From Diplolepis rosae (taxonomy: Eukaryota; Arthropoda; Insecta; Hymenoptera; Diplolepididae), in assembly GCA_030998225.1 (NCBI GenBank), contig JAPYXD010000723.1, positions 24,755,501 to 24,819,500 on the forward strand: 64,000 nucleotides of DNA, in the 5' to 3' direction. This document shows, piece by piece, positions 46,676 through 59,249 of this stretch (its first letter is position 1; every line of letters begins with the position of its first letter). The notes under the pieces are model-generated. The model saw nothing but the letters and a program-made list of their open reading frames with translations, was not told the origin of the DNA and did not search any database. Position numbers and translations under genes: made by a program.

Positions 46676-48897
46676 CTACAGAAGCACCTTCTGTCCGTGT
46701 AAAGCGAGTAGGGAGAGGCGGCGGCGCGCGCTGCTTTTGTTTCTTTCTCGTCGCTCTTGCACGCGAGAACGACTCATCCCACTTCTCCTTATTATTACTA
46801 AGAAACAACACATTTTTTCCGATATTTTGGAAAAAATCTGCCTAAAATAAATATCTAAAAGATCATGTAAAAGTTTATAAGCATTTGAACACTTCAAAAA
46901 TAAACTTTCAGTAAAACTTGATGCAAATAAATGTTCAAAATTTGAATCAATATATGTTTTCCTACTCAAATTTCCATACTTTTTATCAATTTTGTACATT
47001 TAAAAAATTTTCAAATTCCTACATCTATTTTTCACCCATGAAGAAGAAAATACTGAAATGATTTTTCATAATTCCGTTTAAAAACGTCTTTATCATTTTG
47101 CATGGTGCCCGTATGGTGCCCGTATTAAGCCGACACTTGGCATAACTGTGGGAAGTACGGGTTAGCCATCGTTATCATTTTGCATTAGGCCCGTATGGTG
47201 CCCATATTGAGCCGACGCTTGGCATAACTACGGAAAGTACGGGCTAGCCATCATTTAGTTTATGTGCATTGGGCCTGAGTTATGCCTGAGTTAAGCCAAC
47301 GCTACCATGTCGCTGCTGGTCTTTCGACACTGGCGTAGTGCTATGCCTGCATTATAGCCAGTACTATGCTTGCATTGGTAAGCCAGCACTGGCTTGCATT
47401 ACAGGCGCAGTACTGCGCCCGTTGTATATACGGGCGTAAGTACGAAATTTCCGATTGGGATGTGAATAGCTTTTTTTAGACCATTAAGGCTATCTTTTGA
47501 CTATTCTTTTCTGGAACTATTTAAAAACTATTTATAAACTATATATAAAAAATATCTACATTTTTGAATGTCTAGTACATATTTTGACTGAACAACCCAT
47601 TTTTAACCTATTTTTAAGGAATTATTTAACATATTATACAAAAAAGAGTAATTAATGTATTAAATGAAAAAGAAAGGTTTTGATATATTCTTTGGTGCGA
47701 GGCTGAATGTGATTAGCTTGGTCTAGACCATTAAGCCTATCTTTTGACTATTTTTTCTGAAACTATTTTAAAACTATTTATAAACTATATGTAAGAAGTA
47801 TTCACATTTTTGCATATCTAGTCCATATTTTTACTGAACAACCCATTTTTAACTATTTCTAAAGAATTATTTATATTTGTGACTATATTATCCTATAGTT
47901 TAACCACAATAGGTTCTTTGGTGTGAAGCTGAATTCATTGAGACTATTAGGGATTCTTTTGAACTATTTTACCTAACTCTTTTAAAACTATGTTGAAATA
48001 TATATCAATATTTTGGTATGTTCTATCCATAAACGTATCTACAGTGGATTCTTTGGTGTAGAGCTTTACTACTCTAGTTATTCAGAGAAAATATGTGAAA
48101 TTAGTGACAGCATCTTTTTTGTATTTTCTAGATTTTAATAAATATTACTGATGAGTGTTCCGATCAGAGCCGAAACGTCTGATTAAATAGACCTTTTCAT
48201 TTATGGACCCTAAAGCCAATGCAAACGTACCAAGTATTATGTATTAAAAAAAAAATATTGAAAATCCAAAATTCAATTTTTTAACAATAATATGTGAAAT
48301 ACGAAAAAAACGTAAGAATACAAAGTTGTTCGTTTCAAAACGATCTACAAGTTTTATCTCACACAGTTTATGAAAAAACGTATAATTTTTGTGTCAATTC
48401 CAAAAAATACGATTGAAATTCAAGAATTCCATTTTTTAGACAAAATATATGACATACATAAAAAACGTTTAGATGAGAAATTATTTGCCTAAATGAAGTC
48501 TACAAATTCTCATTGAGACATTTCGGGACAGGATGTATATTTTATGTTTTGATTTTTAATGTTAAAGAATTCGATTTTTTTCACCAAAATATGTGAGATA
48601 CGAAATAAGCGTTGTTCTGCAAAATCGTTTCCTCAAATAAAGTCTACGATTGTTTTTCCTGTTTTAGATATTTGGAAGAAAATAAATTATTTTAATCATG
48701 TAATTTATTAAAAAGTTACTGAAATTTATACAGAAAATCGAACGCGAAGCGCAACTGTCATGATGGGAATGTGTTCCTTAAGGCCGATAGAGCCTTAAGT
48801 AAATTGAATTTCCTGTTTCACTTAAACTGAAAAAGAAACTTAGTGAATTTGAGAAAATGAGTAATTTACATCATCTTTAATATTATAAAATTGGTTT

Positions 48898-49300
48898 TAT
48901 TGCATATTATGCCAAGCGTCAAACTCAAAATAACGTTTTTTATGATAAAAATTTGTTATACTACAATATAAATTATTCTGATAAAATCAAATCAAATCTT
49001 ACAAGAGGAATAGCAACTCAGTAAGAAAAACATGTATAATATAACTCTGGAAAAATTATCTCGAGAGTAGTGCAATATTTGCCATCACGCAATGTATATA
49101 ACATAAATCTACTGACTTTAATGAATGTACTTGTAAATGATTTAAAATGTGACTAAGTGACAAAATACGAATTCAACATGTACAGCACATGATATACAGC
49201 ATCACGTGATTCGCAAAATAAAGTAATTCTTATTTCTTTGAAAATTTTTTTTCATGACTATCAGAAAATACTATAACATAAATAAACATTACTTTTACTA
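48898..49300. other. AT-rich sequence, nothing recognised
   Basis: No feature supported. Confidence 0.5.
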
Positions 49301-49620
49301 TCGGGTCATAAGATGCATTTTTTTGCCCCCTGCGGGGCGAAAAAATCAATTTTTTGACCCCCCAGTAGAAAAAAAATCGTGTGCGACACGGGGGAAAACA
49401 TTTATTTTACTTGTGTGATTATTGACCTTGCTTTGCTCGGGTCTCAAACTTAACACTCGCAAAATAAACATTTTTTTCCCTGGTTGCACAATGTACTAAT
49501 ATTCTACTAGCGGTTCATGAAATGTACTCTACTATATTCCTCTCTGCGGGGCTAACAAATCCATTTTTGACCCCCCAGTAGAAAAAAATCATGTGCAACA
49601 CTGGAAAAAAAGTTTATTTT
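49301..49620. repeat. Short dispersed repeat with TTGCCCCCTGCGGGGC motif, two part copies
   Basis: CGGGTCATAAGATGCATTTT, TTGCCCCCTGCGGGGC, TTGACCCCCCAGTAGAAAAA and a closing CCTGGTTGCACAATGTACTA occur at 49302-49495, and a second partial copy follows at 49510-49620. A third copy is at 51340-51540. It is probably a MITE or SINE family; true ends were not fixed. Confidence 0.6.
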
Positions 49621-49795
49621 GTGAGTTTGACCGTCGATGCGCCCTCAAAAAGCTTTACAGTGGTGAAACATATAACTCTTGTGTTAAAAATTGTTTTACT
49701 TTGGTAATTTTTTTACTAAAAAAAAGTAACATTTCCTTATTGCTATTTTTATCATTTTTTGGTAATATTAAGAAAATGTCTAGTTTATCTTCAGT

Positions 49796-50797
49796 CCCAG
49801 GTAGAAATTTCTTAAGTTTCACTTGACAGTTGATTAGTTAATAGTAAGTCAAAACTAGTAAGAAAATATTAGTAAGGAACTTGCTAGTTATTTGTAAGTT
49901 TAACTATTACAAGCTAAACTGGAGTAAAACTTGTCTAGTTTCCCACGTGATTGACTTTTGAATACTGCTTGTAAGTAATTGTTGAGGCATTTGTAAACGA
50001 AAACTTGGAGTCATTTCATTTAATGTGTGCGTACTAAAAATACAAGTTAAATGTCAACCTAAAATTTAGTGCGTTTGTAAGGTGTTGGGAAAAAACTTTT
50101 GCACAACGTAAAATGGACCGAAAAAAGGAAGGAAACAGAAACTGAGTGAAACAGTTTCGTAAAAGGAGAAAAATTAGCCTGAAGTATCAGTATGAGTCTA
50201 ATAGTAAGTATTCATCGCAATACGTCTATATTTTATGGGTTATGACATTATTTTTTCAATAAAATTCGCAATTTATCTTGTTTTGTTTCTTGTCCAAAAT
50301 GTTGCAAAAGCATGTCACGTACAATTTATTTTTTAATCTACAAAGTCCTTTGATTACTTCCTTACTTAATCTATAAATTCCTCGGGATCCCGCATAAGTT
50401 TTCGTTACCTGGTTTTCAAAAACTTTTTTGGTTTCTCATTTTTGGTATTAGGTTTTTATATAACAGTTTTTGTGACAGACGGATCAACTGATGCAGACAA
50501 TTTTTTTGGAATCGACGTTCAAGGCCCATCAACATTAGATTTTATTGCTCAAAACCTTCACTCAGATTTTTGTACATATGTGAGATTTCAATCCCTAACA
50601 AAGAACTGTCTATTGCCTTAAAAATAATTAGAGAGTGCCTTAACAATACTTTAAAAGTTTAGACTCACTAATAACTTAAATGGCGTAGCGTTACATTTCT
50701 TCTGAATACCTTATAAGTTTTCCTGAAGAGGTCCTCACTAGTTGAAAAGGAAAACTTGCGAGTATCTCAAATAAAACTTTTGAAAATTTCTACTTGG
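49796..50797. mobile_element. TIR element with GTAGAAATTT ends carrying two exons, 1 kb
   Basis: CCCAGGTAGAAATTT on the left is mirrored by AAATTTCTACTTGGG on the right. The outer zones are rich in ACTAGTAAG and AAGTTT motifs. It contains a two-exon coding piece on the plus strand and no recognised transposase. Confidence 0.6.
50113..50621 (+). pseudogene. Two-exon gene fragment inside a TIR element, unrecognised
   Basis: Exon 1 begins ATG 50113 (MDRKK) and, allowing two single-base indels, reads KQKLSETV then RKRRKISLKYQYESN to a donor (AATA before GTAAGT at 50204). Exon 2 follows TATATAACAG at 50466 and is open for 50 codons: FVTDGSTDADNFFGIDVQGP, STLDFIAQNLHSDF, to TAA 50619-50621. Exon 1 carries one base over and exon 2 needs exactly one, so the phase fits. 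It has a basic N-terminus and an acidic second exon. No family is recognised. It is either cargo or the decayed gene of the element. Confidence 0.55.
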
Positions 50798-51015
50798 GGT
50801 CTCCCATCGAATTTGGTAAGTTTTAATTCAATTTCCGGCATTCATTTCCGATTTTTCGTCTCTGTGTAGAAATGACATTATATTTAAAAAGGTTGGTGTT
50901 ACTACAATTCAACCTTCAAATGGTACCCGCCATCAAAATGCGTACCAGAAAAATTTTAAACCTCATTAAATTTAGATAATCTCAGCAAACGTTCACTTCT
51001 GATTGAGTTATCGTG

Positions 51016-51235
51016 CTCTCTAAATCTGAATCAGTCAAATTTTCACTGATTGAATCAGTGATTTCCCTTTTCACTGATTCATCAGTGAAAAAATATTTTC
51101 CACTGTTATATCAGTTAATTTTCACTGAAATAATCAGTGAAATTTGACTGATTTACAGTCACCTCTTTTTAGATATTTGAATCAGTCAAATTTCACTGAT
51201 AATCGGTAGATTTTGACTGATTCAAATTTAGAGAG
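51016..51235. mobile_element. MITE with CTCTCTAAAT ends, 220 bp, copy 1
   Basis: CTCTCTAAATCTGAATCAGT is mirrored at the right end (GATTCAAATTTAGAGAG). The interior is almost wholly repeats of CACTGATTC/GAATCAGTGA in both orientations. It is non-coding. A second copy is at 56995-57267. Confidence 0.85.
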
Positions 51236-51339
51236 TGGTGCAATAGTTTATTGCTGTGTTGACGTTCGTTTCTCTTGTTTAGAAATAGTGAATTTTAATT
51301 TTTGCAACATCCATTTTATTACCTCACATATATGTTTTT

Positions 51340-51540
51340 CTACTAGCGGGCCATAAAGTGCATTTTATTGCCCCCTACTGGGCAGTGAAATACATTTTTT
51401 GACTTCACAGCAGAAAAAAAATTGAGTGCAACACGGCGAAATATTTATTTTACTCGTGTGATTAATGCCCTTGCTTTGCTCGGTCATCAAACTTCACACT
51501 CACAAAATAAACCTTTTTTCCCTAGTTGCACAATATACTA
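51340..51540. repeat. Third copy of the TTGCCCCCT repeat
   Basis: TACTAGCGGGCCATAAAGTG, TTGCCCCCTACTGGGC and CCTAGTTGCACAATATACTA align with the copy at 49301, about 80 percent by eye. Confidence 0.65.
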
Positions 51541-53200
51541 TTCGTACTAAACAAGCAAAAATTAGTTAAAGTTATTTCCAAAATTCAATCCTGAAATCCT
51601 TGTTATAATTTAAATATTCTATTGTTCATCAAAACTAAAAATAAGTTATCAGTTAATGACATGGGACCATTTTAAAAATAGACAAGAGCTGGCTATATTC
51701 AAAGGAACTACGTATTTTATAATCCATACTGCGTCAGAGGCACGTCGGCTTTCACATCTGTCCACGTTTTTACTCGCGAATTTTATTTTGCTTTGCTCTG
51801 ACTGTCTGACAAAAGATAATCGTGACAAGTTGCATGGGTGCAAATTTTTTCACGACTCCTGTTTATTGCTATGTATAAAAATGTGGAATAAATTACATTT
51901 TAAGTCTACCTTTGTTACGAGGCACTTTTTATCGTTTATACTAAAAATAATATAATTTTTAGAGTAAGCCATTTTTCTCATAAACTATTAAAATATAATG
52001 CTGTAGCATTATAATGATTATACGTGTAAATATAAAAACATCATGTATAACTACCCCATTACTTTTCTAAATTTTCTTGAAAAGAACTGAGTTTTTATCT
52101 TACATCTGTTCCATACTTCTTAACCTGAGAAAAAAATAATTTGATCAAAAATCCAATAATAAAATTGGTGTTTGTAATAATGTTATGCCTTTTCGCTGTT
52201 TTTGTGTTTAAGTTCTAATACCAAAAGATGGTTTCTCCTTTTTTGTGTCTAGAATATTATTTGAGTTTTAATTAATGCTATGTGAGGGAGAATTCTAGTT
52301 TTATTTCAGATTAAAACGTCAAACATGAAAACTTAATTAAGCATTAGATTTAATAGTAGAAGCAATAGTATACATATTATTTTGCATGAGTTTTAGTGAA
52401 ACAGGCAGCTTATCAAATAGAATAGATATGAATCTGTATTGTTTGTAATCTCGAGAAGAAATCCTTTGCACAATAAATGCGGGTCGATGTTAAAACGAAG
52501 AACTTACTCTTTGATGCTTCCATTATACATGAATGTCGACGATCTACTAATGTGTTGCTCTCGAAGAGTAGCTCAATCGAATTCAAAGCTGGGAAATTAA
52601 AATAGAGTGAACAGAGAGAGTAGGGATAGTATTACTGTTTAGGTGACTCTAAATACTTTAAATTAAAAGTTTCTTAATCTTGGAAACTTCTAATTTTAAT
52701 AGTACATAAAATTCAAAGTACCCAAATTTGCAAGAATTAAAATTAAATTATTCAACGACTTTAAAGTTAAAAATTGAATTTGAATCTTCAAAATTAAACA
52801 ACTTCTTGTGATGGATGTGGAATATAACTAAAAAAATAAAATAAATAAAAAGATAATAAAGTTGATCAATAAATCATACAAAATAGGATAGTATGATCGA
52901 CGGATGTTGTAGCAAAATATTGTGGTTTTTATTTTGGCAAAATGAAGATGTATTGTGTATTCATTTTGTACATTTTATATGACTAATTTTTTAGTGGTTC
53001 AATTTTCAGATTTAAATAAGTTTTAAATTGAAGAATGCCAGAAAAAAAGTTTCAAAAAATGCGAAAATATCGGTTATTTGAAATTTTTTACAATATATTG
53101 AATGGCGAAAAAGAAACTTAGTAGATCCAGAAAAAAATACGACGTCTGTCGCAAAAGTTCCTAAACAAGCTAAAAATCAAGAAAACTAACAATAATAATA
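51541..53200. other. AT-rich sequence, nothing recognised
   Basis: About 1.7 kb. Overlapping ORFs at 51649-51955 on both strands have no family signature. Confidence 0.5.
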
Positions 53201-53735
53201 TGTATTATCAGAAATATAGTTTCTGATAAAACGTATATTTTTCATTTTAATTTTAAAAAATACTATTGAAAATACAAAATTCAATTTTTTAACAATAATA
53301 TGTGACATATGAAAAAAACCTTCAGTTTAGATGGAAAATTATTTGCCTTAATGAGGTCTACAAATTCTCAGTAGAACATTTTTTGAAAAGATGCAGAATT
53401 TATTTTTTGGTTTTAAAAAAACATTATTGAAAATCAAAAATTCCATTTTTAAAACAAATAATCGTTTGCTTAAAAACAATCTACGAATTTTTTTGCTTTA
53501 TGAGATATTTGGAAGATGATACATTTTTTTTTAATCGCATGTAAATTATTAGAAAGTTACGGAAACGTATACAGAAAATCGTGCGCGAAGCGCGAATGTC
53601 ATGATGAGTGTGTTCCGTAAGGCTGATAGAGCCTTAAGTAAATTTAATTTCCTCTTTTATTTGATATCAAAAACAAAGTCAGTAACTTTGAGGGAATTGT
53701 AATTTACAATTATAATATTATAAAACTGACTCTTT
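53201..53735 (+). repeat. Diverged family D fragment
   Basis: Body units (AATTCAATTTTTTAACAATA; AAATGTGCATTT-type blocks) lead to the middle motif GTCATGATGAGTGTGTTCCG and hairpin TAAGGCTGATAGAGCCTTAA, ending near AATATTATAAAACTGA. Both outer edges are missing. It is more diverged than the other copies. Confidence 0.8.
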
Positions 53736-56700
53736 TCGAAGAATGAAAATGTCAATTTGAGGTAAATTAATTAGTTGAGTTTGAATTTTTTGCAACAACT
53801 AATTCTTCGGAAATAGTTTCTTTCACACTGATTTATTACAACTAATGATTGAAACTAAAATTAAAAGAAACATCTCTGGGATCAGATCTGACCCCTATTA
53901 TAATCCCTCCGATTTGGAATAGACAGGGAAAGGCATTTCTATTGATTCTGGGACAAACTAAGATTTGCTGATCGGGGCTAAGTTTTGCCTGGTTTTGCTC
54001 CGACCGAAATCACAATACACGTTTTTGACAAGTTATTGAAAATCATGAATAAAGAAAGAGAAAAGTAGAAAATAATTATTAATTCCAGAATCATCAAAGT
54101 AAAAATTGAATTACCTGAGGTTTTTTTTCAAGTATAACATTAAGAATTTTTATTCAGTCTAGTATTTCATTATTTTTGGTCATTATTCGCTATCAAAAAT
54201 GTTGTTACCTTAGTTAAATGCAATTTTATCAGAAATTTTATAAATTGTAATTTTTGAAGCAACTGAACTTGCAAGAGAAGATAAAATTGGTTTTTTGTAT
54301 ACATAATTAATTAAATTTAAGTTTTTAATCCATTTTGAATTATTAAATTATGTTTTTGTTTGGGATAGTCAATATTTATATATAATCACGTAAATATAAT
54401 TCTGAAATTCTCAAACCCAGGCATTCTTGCTATTATAAATAGAACTAATATACCAAAAAAGTTATTTCAATGAAGCTAGTTTAATATTTTGAAAAAAGAT
54501 AAAGGATCAACCCGTTCTAAAAATTATATTAATCTTGTAATTGAAAGCTAAAGGGATTAAAGATGAAATAGAATAGAAAGTAGAGATGAATAGTAAAGAA
54601 ATAGTTTTTGGGAAAGGTGAAGTATCTTAAAAGTGGAAAAAACAAAAAAAACTATATTAGTCGTATTTTATATTCAAATGCTCAAAAAACATTGTTTACA
54701 AACTGTTTGAGTCATGGGTTTTCCAATTATTTAATATTAGAAGAAATAATGAATATAATTCACTCGAAATGTATTATTATATCATATCCTTATCTTTAAA
54801 TTTATTATTATATCATATCCTTATCTTTAAATTTGAAACCTCTTTTAATTTCTATGTTTCATACGGATAGACTTTAGATACAAAATCTGAAACTTGATTC
54901 TTATCATATTCTAGTTTCTAATAAAAATTCTCATAGAAACTCAGATGTACGTAAATTATGTAAGGCTTAAGTTTTAAAGCCAAAATCCACCTTCTCGCTA
55001 TTAAGGTAAAGAACTTGTTGAAGAATTTGTTATAAAACAAAGGTTAGGTTTTTAGGAAAAGCTTCGTAAATTTACAATACCCTCGCATTTTAAAGCAACA
55101 TTTTATAATAAACGTCATTAAATATTTTACTTCCAATTTTATTGTTAGAAATCGTAATAAAATTAAAACAATTGAATAACTTGAATTTCTATTACGTTAT
55201 GGTAAATAGTTTGCTGCGATTTTCGAGTTTATATTTATAAAAATTACATGCTCATAGATAGCTTACATTGAAAAACATTGGAACTCGAAACTAGAAACTT
55301 ACTATTGTATTTTCTTTCCTTGCGTCTGACCAAATAGAGTTTTCTCTCCTGTGCTAAGGTGTGACTTTCTATCTCTTTGTTAATTCTTGTTAATCTTATA
55401 GCTAAATAAAAATATGAACAAGTATATGAGTGGAAAATAAAAATTTTCATCACAATAATTTTAATTTAATTAACAAAGCATCTGATGTTTTAATATAGTT
55501 TTCAGAAAATATTCTTGTAAAGCTATTTCATAAATATTTTCTATATTCACTAAAAATAATTAAAGCTCTTCTAAATTATAGTGTCATATATGAAACATTG
55601 TGTATATCATACTAGACCAATTTTGTAAAACCACAAAACAGGTTTATTAAGTCATCAATTGAATCCATAAGGAATGATTTTCACAGTAGAGTAAACTTTA
55701 TGTGGTCAGGCATAATCGAGCAATCTTTATTAATTTGTGTATTCGATTCTATTTCTTAATTTGTGAATTTTCTATTGATTAAAAATTTAGTTATAAAAAT
55801 GAATCATTTTCCTGCAACAAATCAGTTAACAGAATTTCCAATAAGTTTAAAGTTATTTAAATTAAGCTTATTAGTCACTGAATCAAGATGGAACTAAAAT
55901 GTTTATTCTTTGTTATAATAAAAACATTGCAGAAATTACTTCAGTAGTAGAAATTTCTAGTAGCTTTGTTGTTTCTAACCAATTACTACTTAAAACTAAA
56001 GGTAATAGAACATTTTCAACGCGGGAGTTTTTTATGAATGTTCCAAAAAGTGATTAACTTTTTCTAGTTGAAAATGTAAAACAATAAAATATTTATAATG
56101 TTATAACTATATCAATTGCAAAAGAAAAAATTTGGGAAAATCAATAAATTATAAAAATTGATATCTTCAGTTGAACAAATATTGAACTGTGATCAACGAA
56201 AATGATAGATAAAGTAGACAATCATGAACATTAATTGCAATTGCAGAAACGATATCTGTCAGTGTATTTAACCCCTTCTCTCAGCATATAATATCAAATG
56301 AAGTTGCCGTTCTAGACGTTTCACCTTCTCTGGCAGTGAAAATCGTTTTACACGAACCTAGTGAAAACAGGTCACATTATTTTTATGTTAAAAATTTAAA
56401 CAAATATTTTTTGTGTCATGGTCGAACAATCTAAAAAGTAGAACGACGTTCGATATGTAATTATGCTGCTGCAGTATATTGCAGCTGAAAATAATAATTG
56501 ATATTAACCTTATCGGGAAGTAGAAGATGACTGCCGAAGCATAATTGAAGATCCTACCTCTTCAGACACTAACAAAACACAATTATTCAACCCAAAATTT
56601 TTGTTATCCTTCAAGATATTTATCACTAAGAATAAATATATATGTATATATATAATATACATATGTATTATATGTATAAATATATATTTTTATAAATGGC

Positions 56701-56994
56701 CCACGACACTTTTATTAAAACGAAGGAAAAACTTTTTATTGGTTTTGCGATGAATTCTTATAGTTGAAAAAGACGCGCAAACCGCGTGATGGCATCCGCG
56801 AAACTAACCAGCAAGGGAGAAGATTTTCTATGCTGATGGCCCGGGCGCCTGGCAGACTTGCGCCCGGCGAACCAGGCGCAACATGTGGGATAACGTCTGC
56901 TGTACTACAGGGGTATATCCAGACATTTATATATATACACATATAAGCTGAGTTTCGCTCAAAGACATAATCTGACCCCGTCAAGTATAAGTTT
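53736..56994. other. AT-rich sequence, one GC-rich patch
   Basis: Over 3 kb with no supported gene. A duplicated block reads TATTATATCATATCCTTATC twice near 54775 and 54805. A TATATATGTA run lies near 56635-56690. A GC-rich patch at 56770-56910 (GGCCCGGGCGCCTGGCAGAC) has ORFs on both strands without a recognised family. Confidence 0.45.
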
Positions 56995-57267
56995 ACTCTC
57001 TAAATCTGAATCAGTCAAATTTTCACTGATTATATCAGTGATTTGCCTTTCCACTGATTCATCAGTGAAAAATATTTTTCACTGTTAAATCAGTTAATTT
57101 TCACTGATTCATCAGTGAAAAAAATATTTTTTACTGTGAAATCAGTCCATTTTCACTGAAATAATCAGTGAAATTTGACTGATTTACAGTAACCTCTTTT
57201 TAGCTATTTGAATTAGTCAAATTTCACCGATAATCAGTAGATTTTGATTGATTCAAATTTAGAGAGT
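56995..57267. mobile_element. MITE with CTCTCTAAAT ends, 273 bp, copy 2
   Basis: Same ends and CACTGATTC interior as 51016-51235, but longer by about one internal unit (an extra TTTTCACTGATTCATCAGTG block). The two copies differ mainly in repeat number. Confidence 0.85.
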
Positions 57268-58317
57268 ATACTCATTAAATTATAGTTTTGCAAAATTGTA
57301 CTGTCAATATCTTTTAAGGGAACCTGTTCATAAGTGTACAGTAATAAGTAATAAGTTGACATATATAAGATCAATTAGGCATTTTGAGTCTAATCGGAGC
57401 TCTTCACTGAAAAATAAAATTCCGGGATACAGATAAAATTGTAGTTCCATCTATGGGTATTTAAACAATATAAATTACTATAACAACGACATAATTTAGC
57501 TGTTAAATATATTTTGTTGGATTGTTTAAAAACATTAGCTCTCCATATTCATATGACTGATAAATACCAATCATTTCTTTCAGTGTTATCAGTGATTAAA
57601 AATGTATTAATTGAAAAATATATTTTTTTAATTTTTATAGAATGCAGTATTCCAAATTATAATAAATTATTCAGCTGATAATTTAAAAGGCCTAAGGAGT
57701 TGCTGATATATTTTATTTTTTGCTATTAAAAACGAGAAATTGCGATTTTTGTCAAGCAAATCTTTAGAGTAACCGTGTCCATAAATCACATTTTATAAAA
57801 AAAAGTTTTTTATATATATTTTGCGAACCTAGTTTTTCAAATTAATAGTTTTTTCTTAACACTTGGTAACAATCTAACCTTCGTTTTCACGATTATTTTC
57901 TGTTTCATTTTCAAGTTTGATGATTGGACTTGGAAACTTTTTTTGTGCCGAACTGTAGGGGCAAATCTGGAGGCCTCTGTGAGGGCCAGCTAATGTTTTT
58001 ATAATGTGACGCCTTTGTGGTGCCTCGAGAGTGCCAACAGTTAAAATGGTCATGCGGGATAATTTTCACACAGGACCAAACAATTAATTGATAATTGAAC
58101 TATTCCCAACGAGTTGCGTGCAGACAACTTTGCCACAGATACCAGAATAAAATCGCTTGTAGTATTTTCATAGAAATAGAAACATCTTAAGATTAAAAAT
58201 TGTATAGTTCTATCAATTGCAATTTTATGTATCGTAAAAGTAACGATTCATTGTATGCAACACGAAATAAAAATATTGTGTTCCTTAAAAATAGTCATAT
58301 CTGTAGTAACCTATTTA
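57268..58317. other. AT-rich sequence, nothing recognised
   Basis: About 1 kb. Near 57390 the words GAGTCTAATCGGAGCTCTTC resemble the inverted end of the element at 43333, possibly a solo fragment. Confidence 0.45.
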
Positions 58318-58765
58318 TTACAATAAAGTATTGGGTGGCAGAGTTTAAACGGGGTCGTACGAGCTGCCAAGACGAACATCCCAGTGCTCGACCAAATGAC
58401 ATGCTGACATGGTAGGTATTTTAAAAAGTGCTGTACATTGCATATTGACTGAAAATTTTGATATGAGAAAGCTGTACGCAAGATGGGTGCCGCGTTTGCT
58501 CACAATGGAATAAAAAACGCGTCGTGAGGATGTTTCAATCCAGTGCTTGGCGATGTTTCACAACAATAAAGCCGAATTTTTGCGTCAATTCATAACCATG
58601 GCTGAAACATGGGTCCATTACTTCACACCTGAGATGAAGGAACAGTCAACGCAATGGACTGAAATGGGAAAATCGGCTCCAAAGAAGGCGAAGACAGTTC
58701 CGTCTGCTAGAAAGGTCATGACATCAGTTTTTGGGATGCACCCTCGTAGTTTGGAATTGAATTAA
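58318..58765 (+). pseudogene. Mariner transposase pseudogene
   Basis: The frame enters at IKYWVAEFKRGRTSCQDEHP (mariner linker region) and shifts at about 58412 to LKSAVHCILTENFDMRKLYA and RWVPRLLTME, with a stop at 58510. It continues as LAMFHNNKAEFLRQFITMAE, TWVHYFTPEMKEQS and PSARKVMTSVF. The first catalytic motif reads MAETW where relatives have MDETW, so that aspartate is lost. The region before IKYW and everything after VFGM (second and third aspartates) are missing. No terminal repeats were found. Confidence 0.8.
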
Positions 58766-59247
58766 GCCTAATTTTCATGATTACATTATAGAACGTTGAA
58801 TTATTGGAAAAAATTACGCAGCTTCAGAATTTATCATGCATTTTCAAATAGTTGTGTAATTTTAGACAAATATATCTCTCCGTGTGAATATATGGACTCA
58901 TACCACAAACACAATATTCCGGTTAGCGAATCTTCCGTTCTTTCGTCATAAAAGCTGTTTTCTCTATAAATTTAGAAATTTTTTTCTATTATTTGTAATT
59001 TGGAACTTTTAATGTATATAAATATGTATACTTTATATCATATTTCTATGTTACTAAAATTATGTAAAAATGGGTTACTGGCCGGGAATTTCAAAAAATT
59101 ATACGATGCACGATTTGTAGGAATTTGGTAATTTTTAAACAACTCACACTCTTGTGTTTATATAAACAAGTGAGCAAAAGGGAAATCAAGAAGTTTTGAA
59201 TTTTTCTTAAATTTTTGAAGCGACTTTTTTCGAGTTCTAATCTAAAA
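58766..59247. other. Unassigned AT-rich sequence
   Basis: Nothing recognised between two transposon remnants. Confidence 0.5.
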
Positions 59248-59249
59248 TA

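Larger units (their letters stand above)
44111..47459. mobile_element. TIR element with CCCAAT ends, 3.35 kb, AT target duplication
   Basis: CCCAATAAGAAATTT on the left and AAATTTCCGATTGGG on the right are inverse, flanked by AT at 44109-44110 and 47460-47461. Other array units give the empty site (GCTGAATGT). Subterminal zones are full of GGGCGCAGTACTG and CAGTACTGGTCCCGTACTGG repeats (45340-45620) and an ~86-bp repeat with GCCGACACTTGGCATAACT (47110-47250). It holds two further elements and a gene-like exon. Confidence 0.75.
43333..48243. mobile_element. Element with ~180-bp inverted ends around a ~245-bp tandem array
   Basis: The ends (CATAATACTTGGTACGTTTG at about 43364 and its inverse near 48245) are matched inverted for about 180 bp and contain ACGTTTCGGCTCTGATCGGA. 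Inside is a direct tandem array with TTCTTTGGTGCGAGGCT at 43598, 43843, 44090, 47688, 47914 and 48049, a period of about 245 bp once the insert at 44111-47459 is removed. It sits in the A-rich spacer of family D with an A-rich duplication of about 10 bp. No protein is recognised. A Penelope-type or rolling-circle origin is possible but unproven. Confidence 0.65.
42035..48897 (+). repeat. Dispersed family D copy split by two insertions
   Basis: Starts at the fixed edge (TTTTTACATTCTCATCATGG at about 42036), is split at TTAA 42488 and again in the A-rich spacer at about 43330, resumes at about 48244 and passes the middle hairpin at 48774-48800 to end in the body near 48897 without the GC-rich edge. 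Without the insertions the family D sequence totals about 1.2 kb. Confidence 0.9.

Noticed and set aside
46593..46850. GC-rich ORFs on both strands
   Set aside because: Mutually overlapping and without domains; more likely a promoter-like or 5' UTR segment next to the minus-strand donor at 46522.
43550..48060. Tandem ~245-bp array as a CRISPR array
   Set aside because: Unit length, divergence and eukaryotic context do not fit; there are no spacers and no cas genes.
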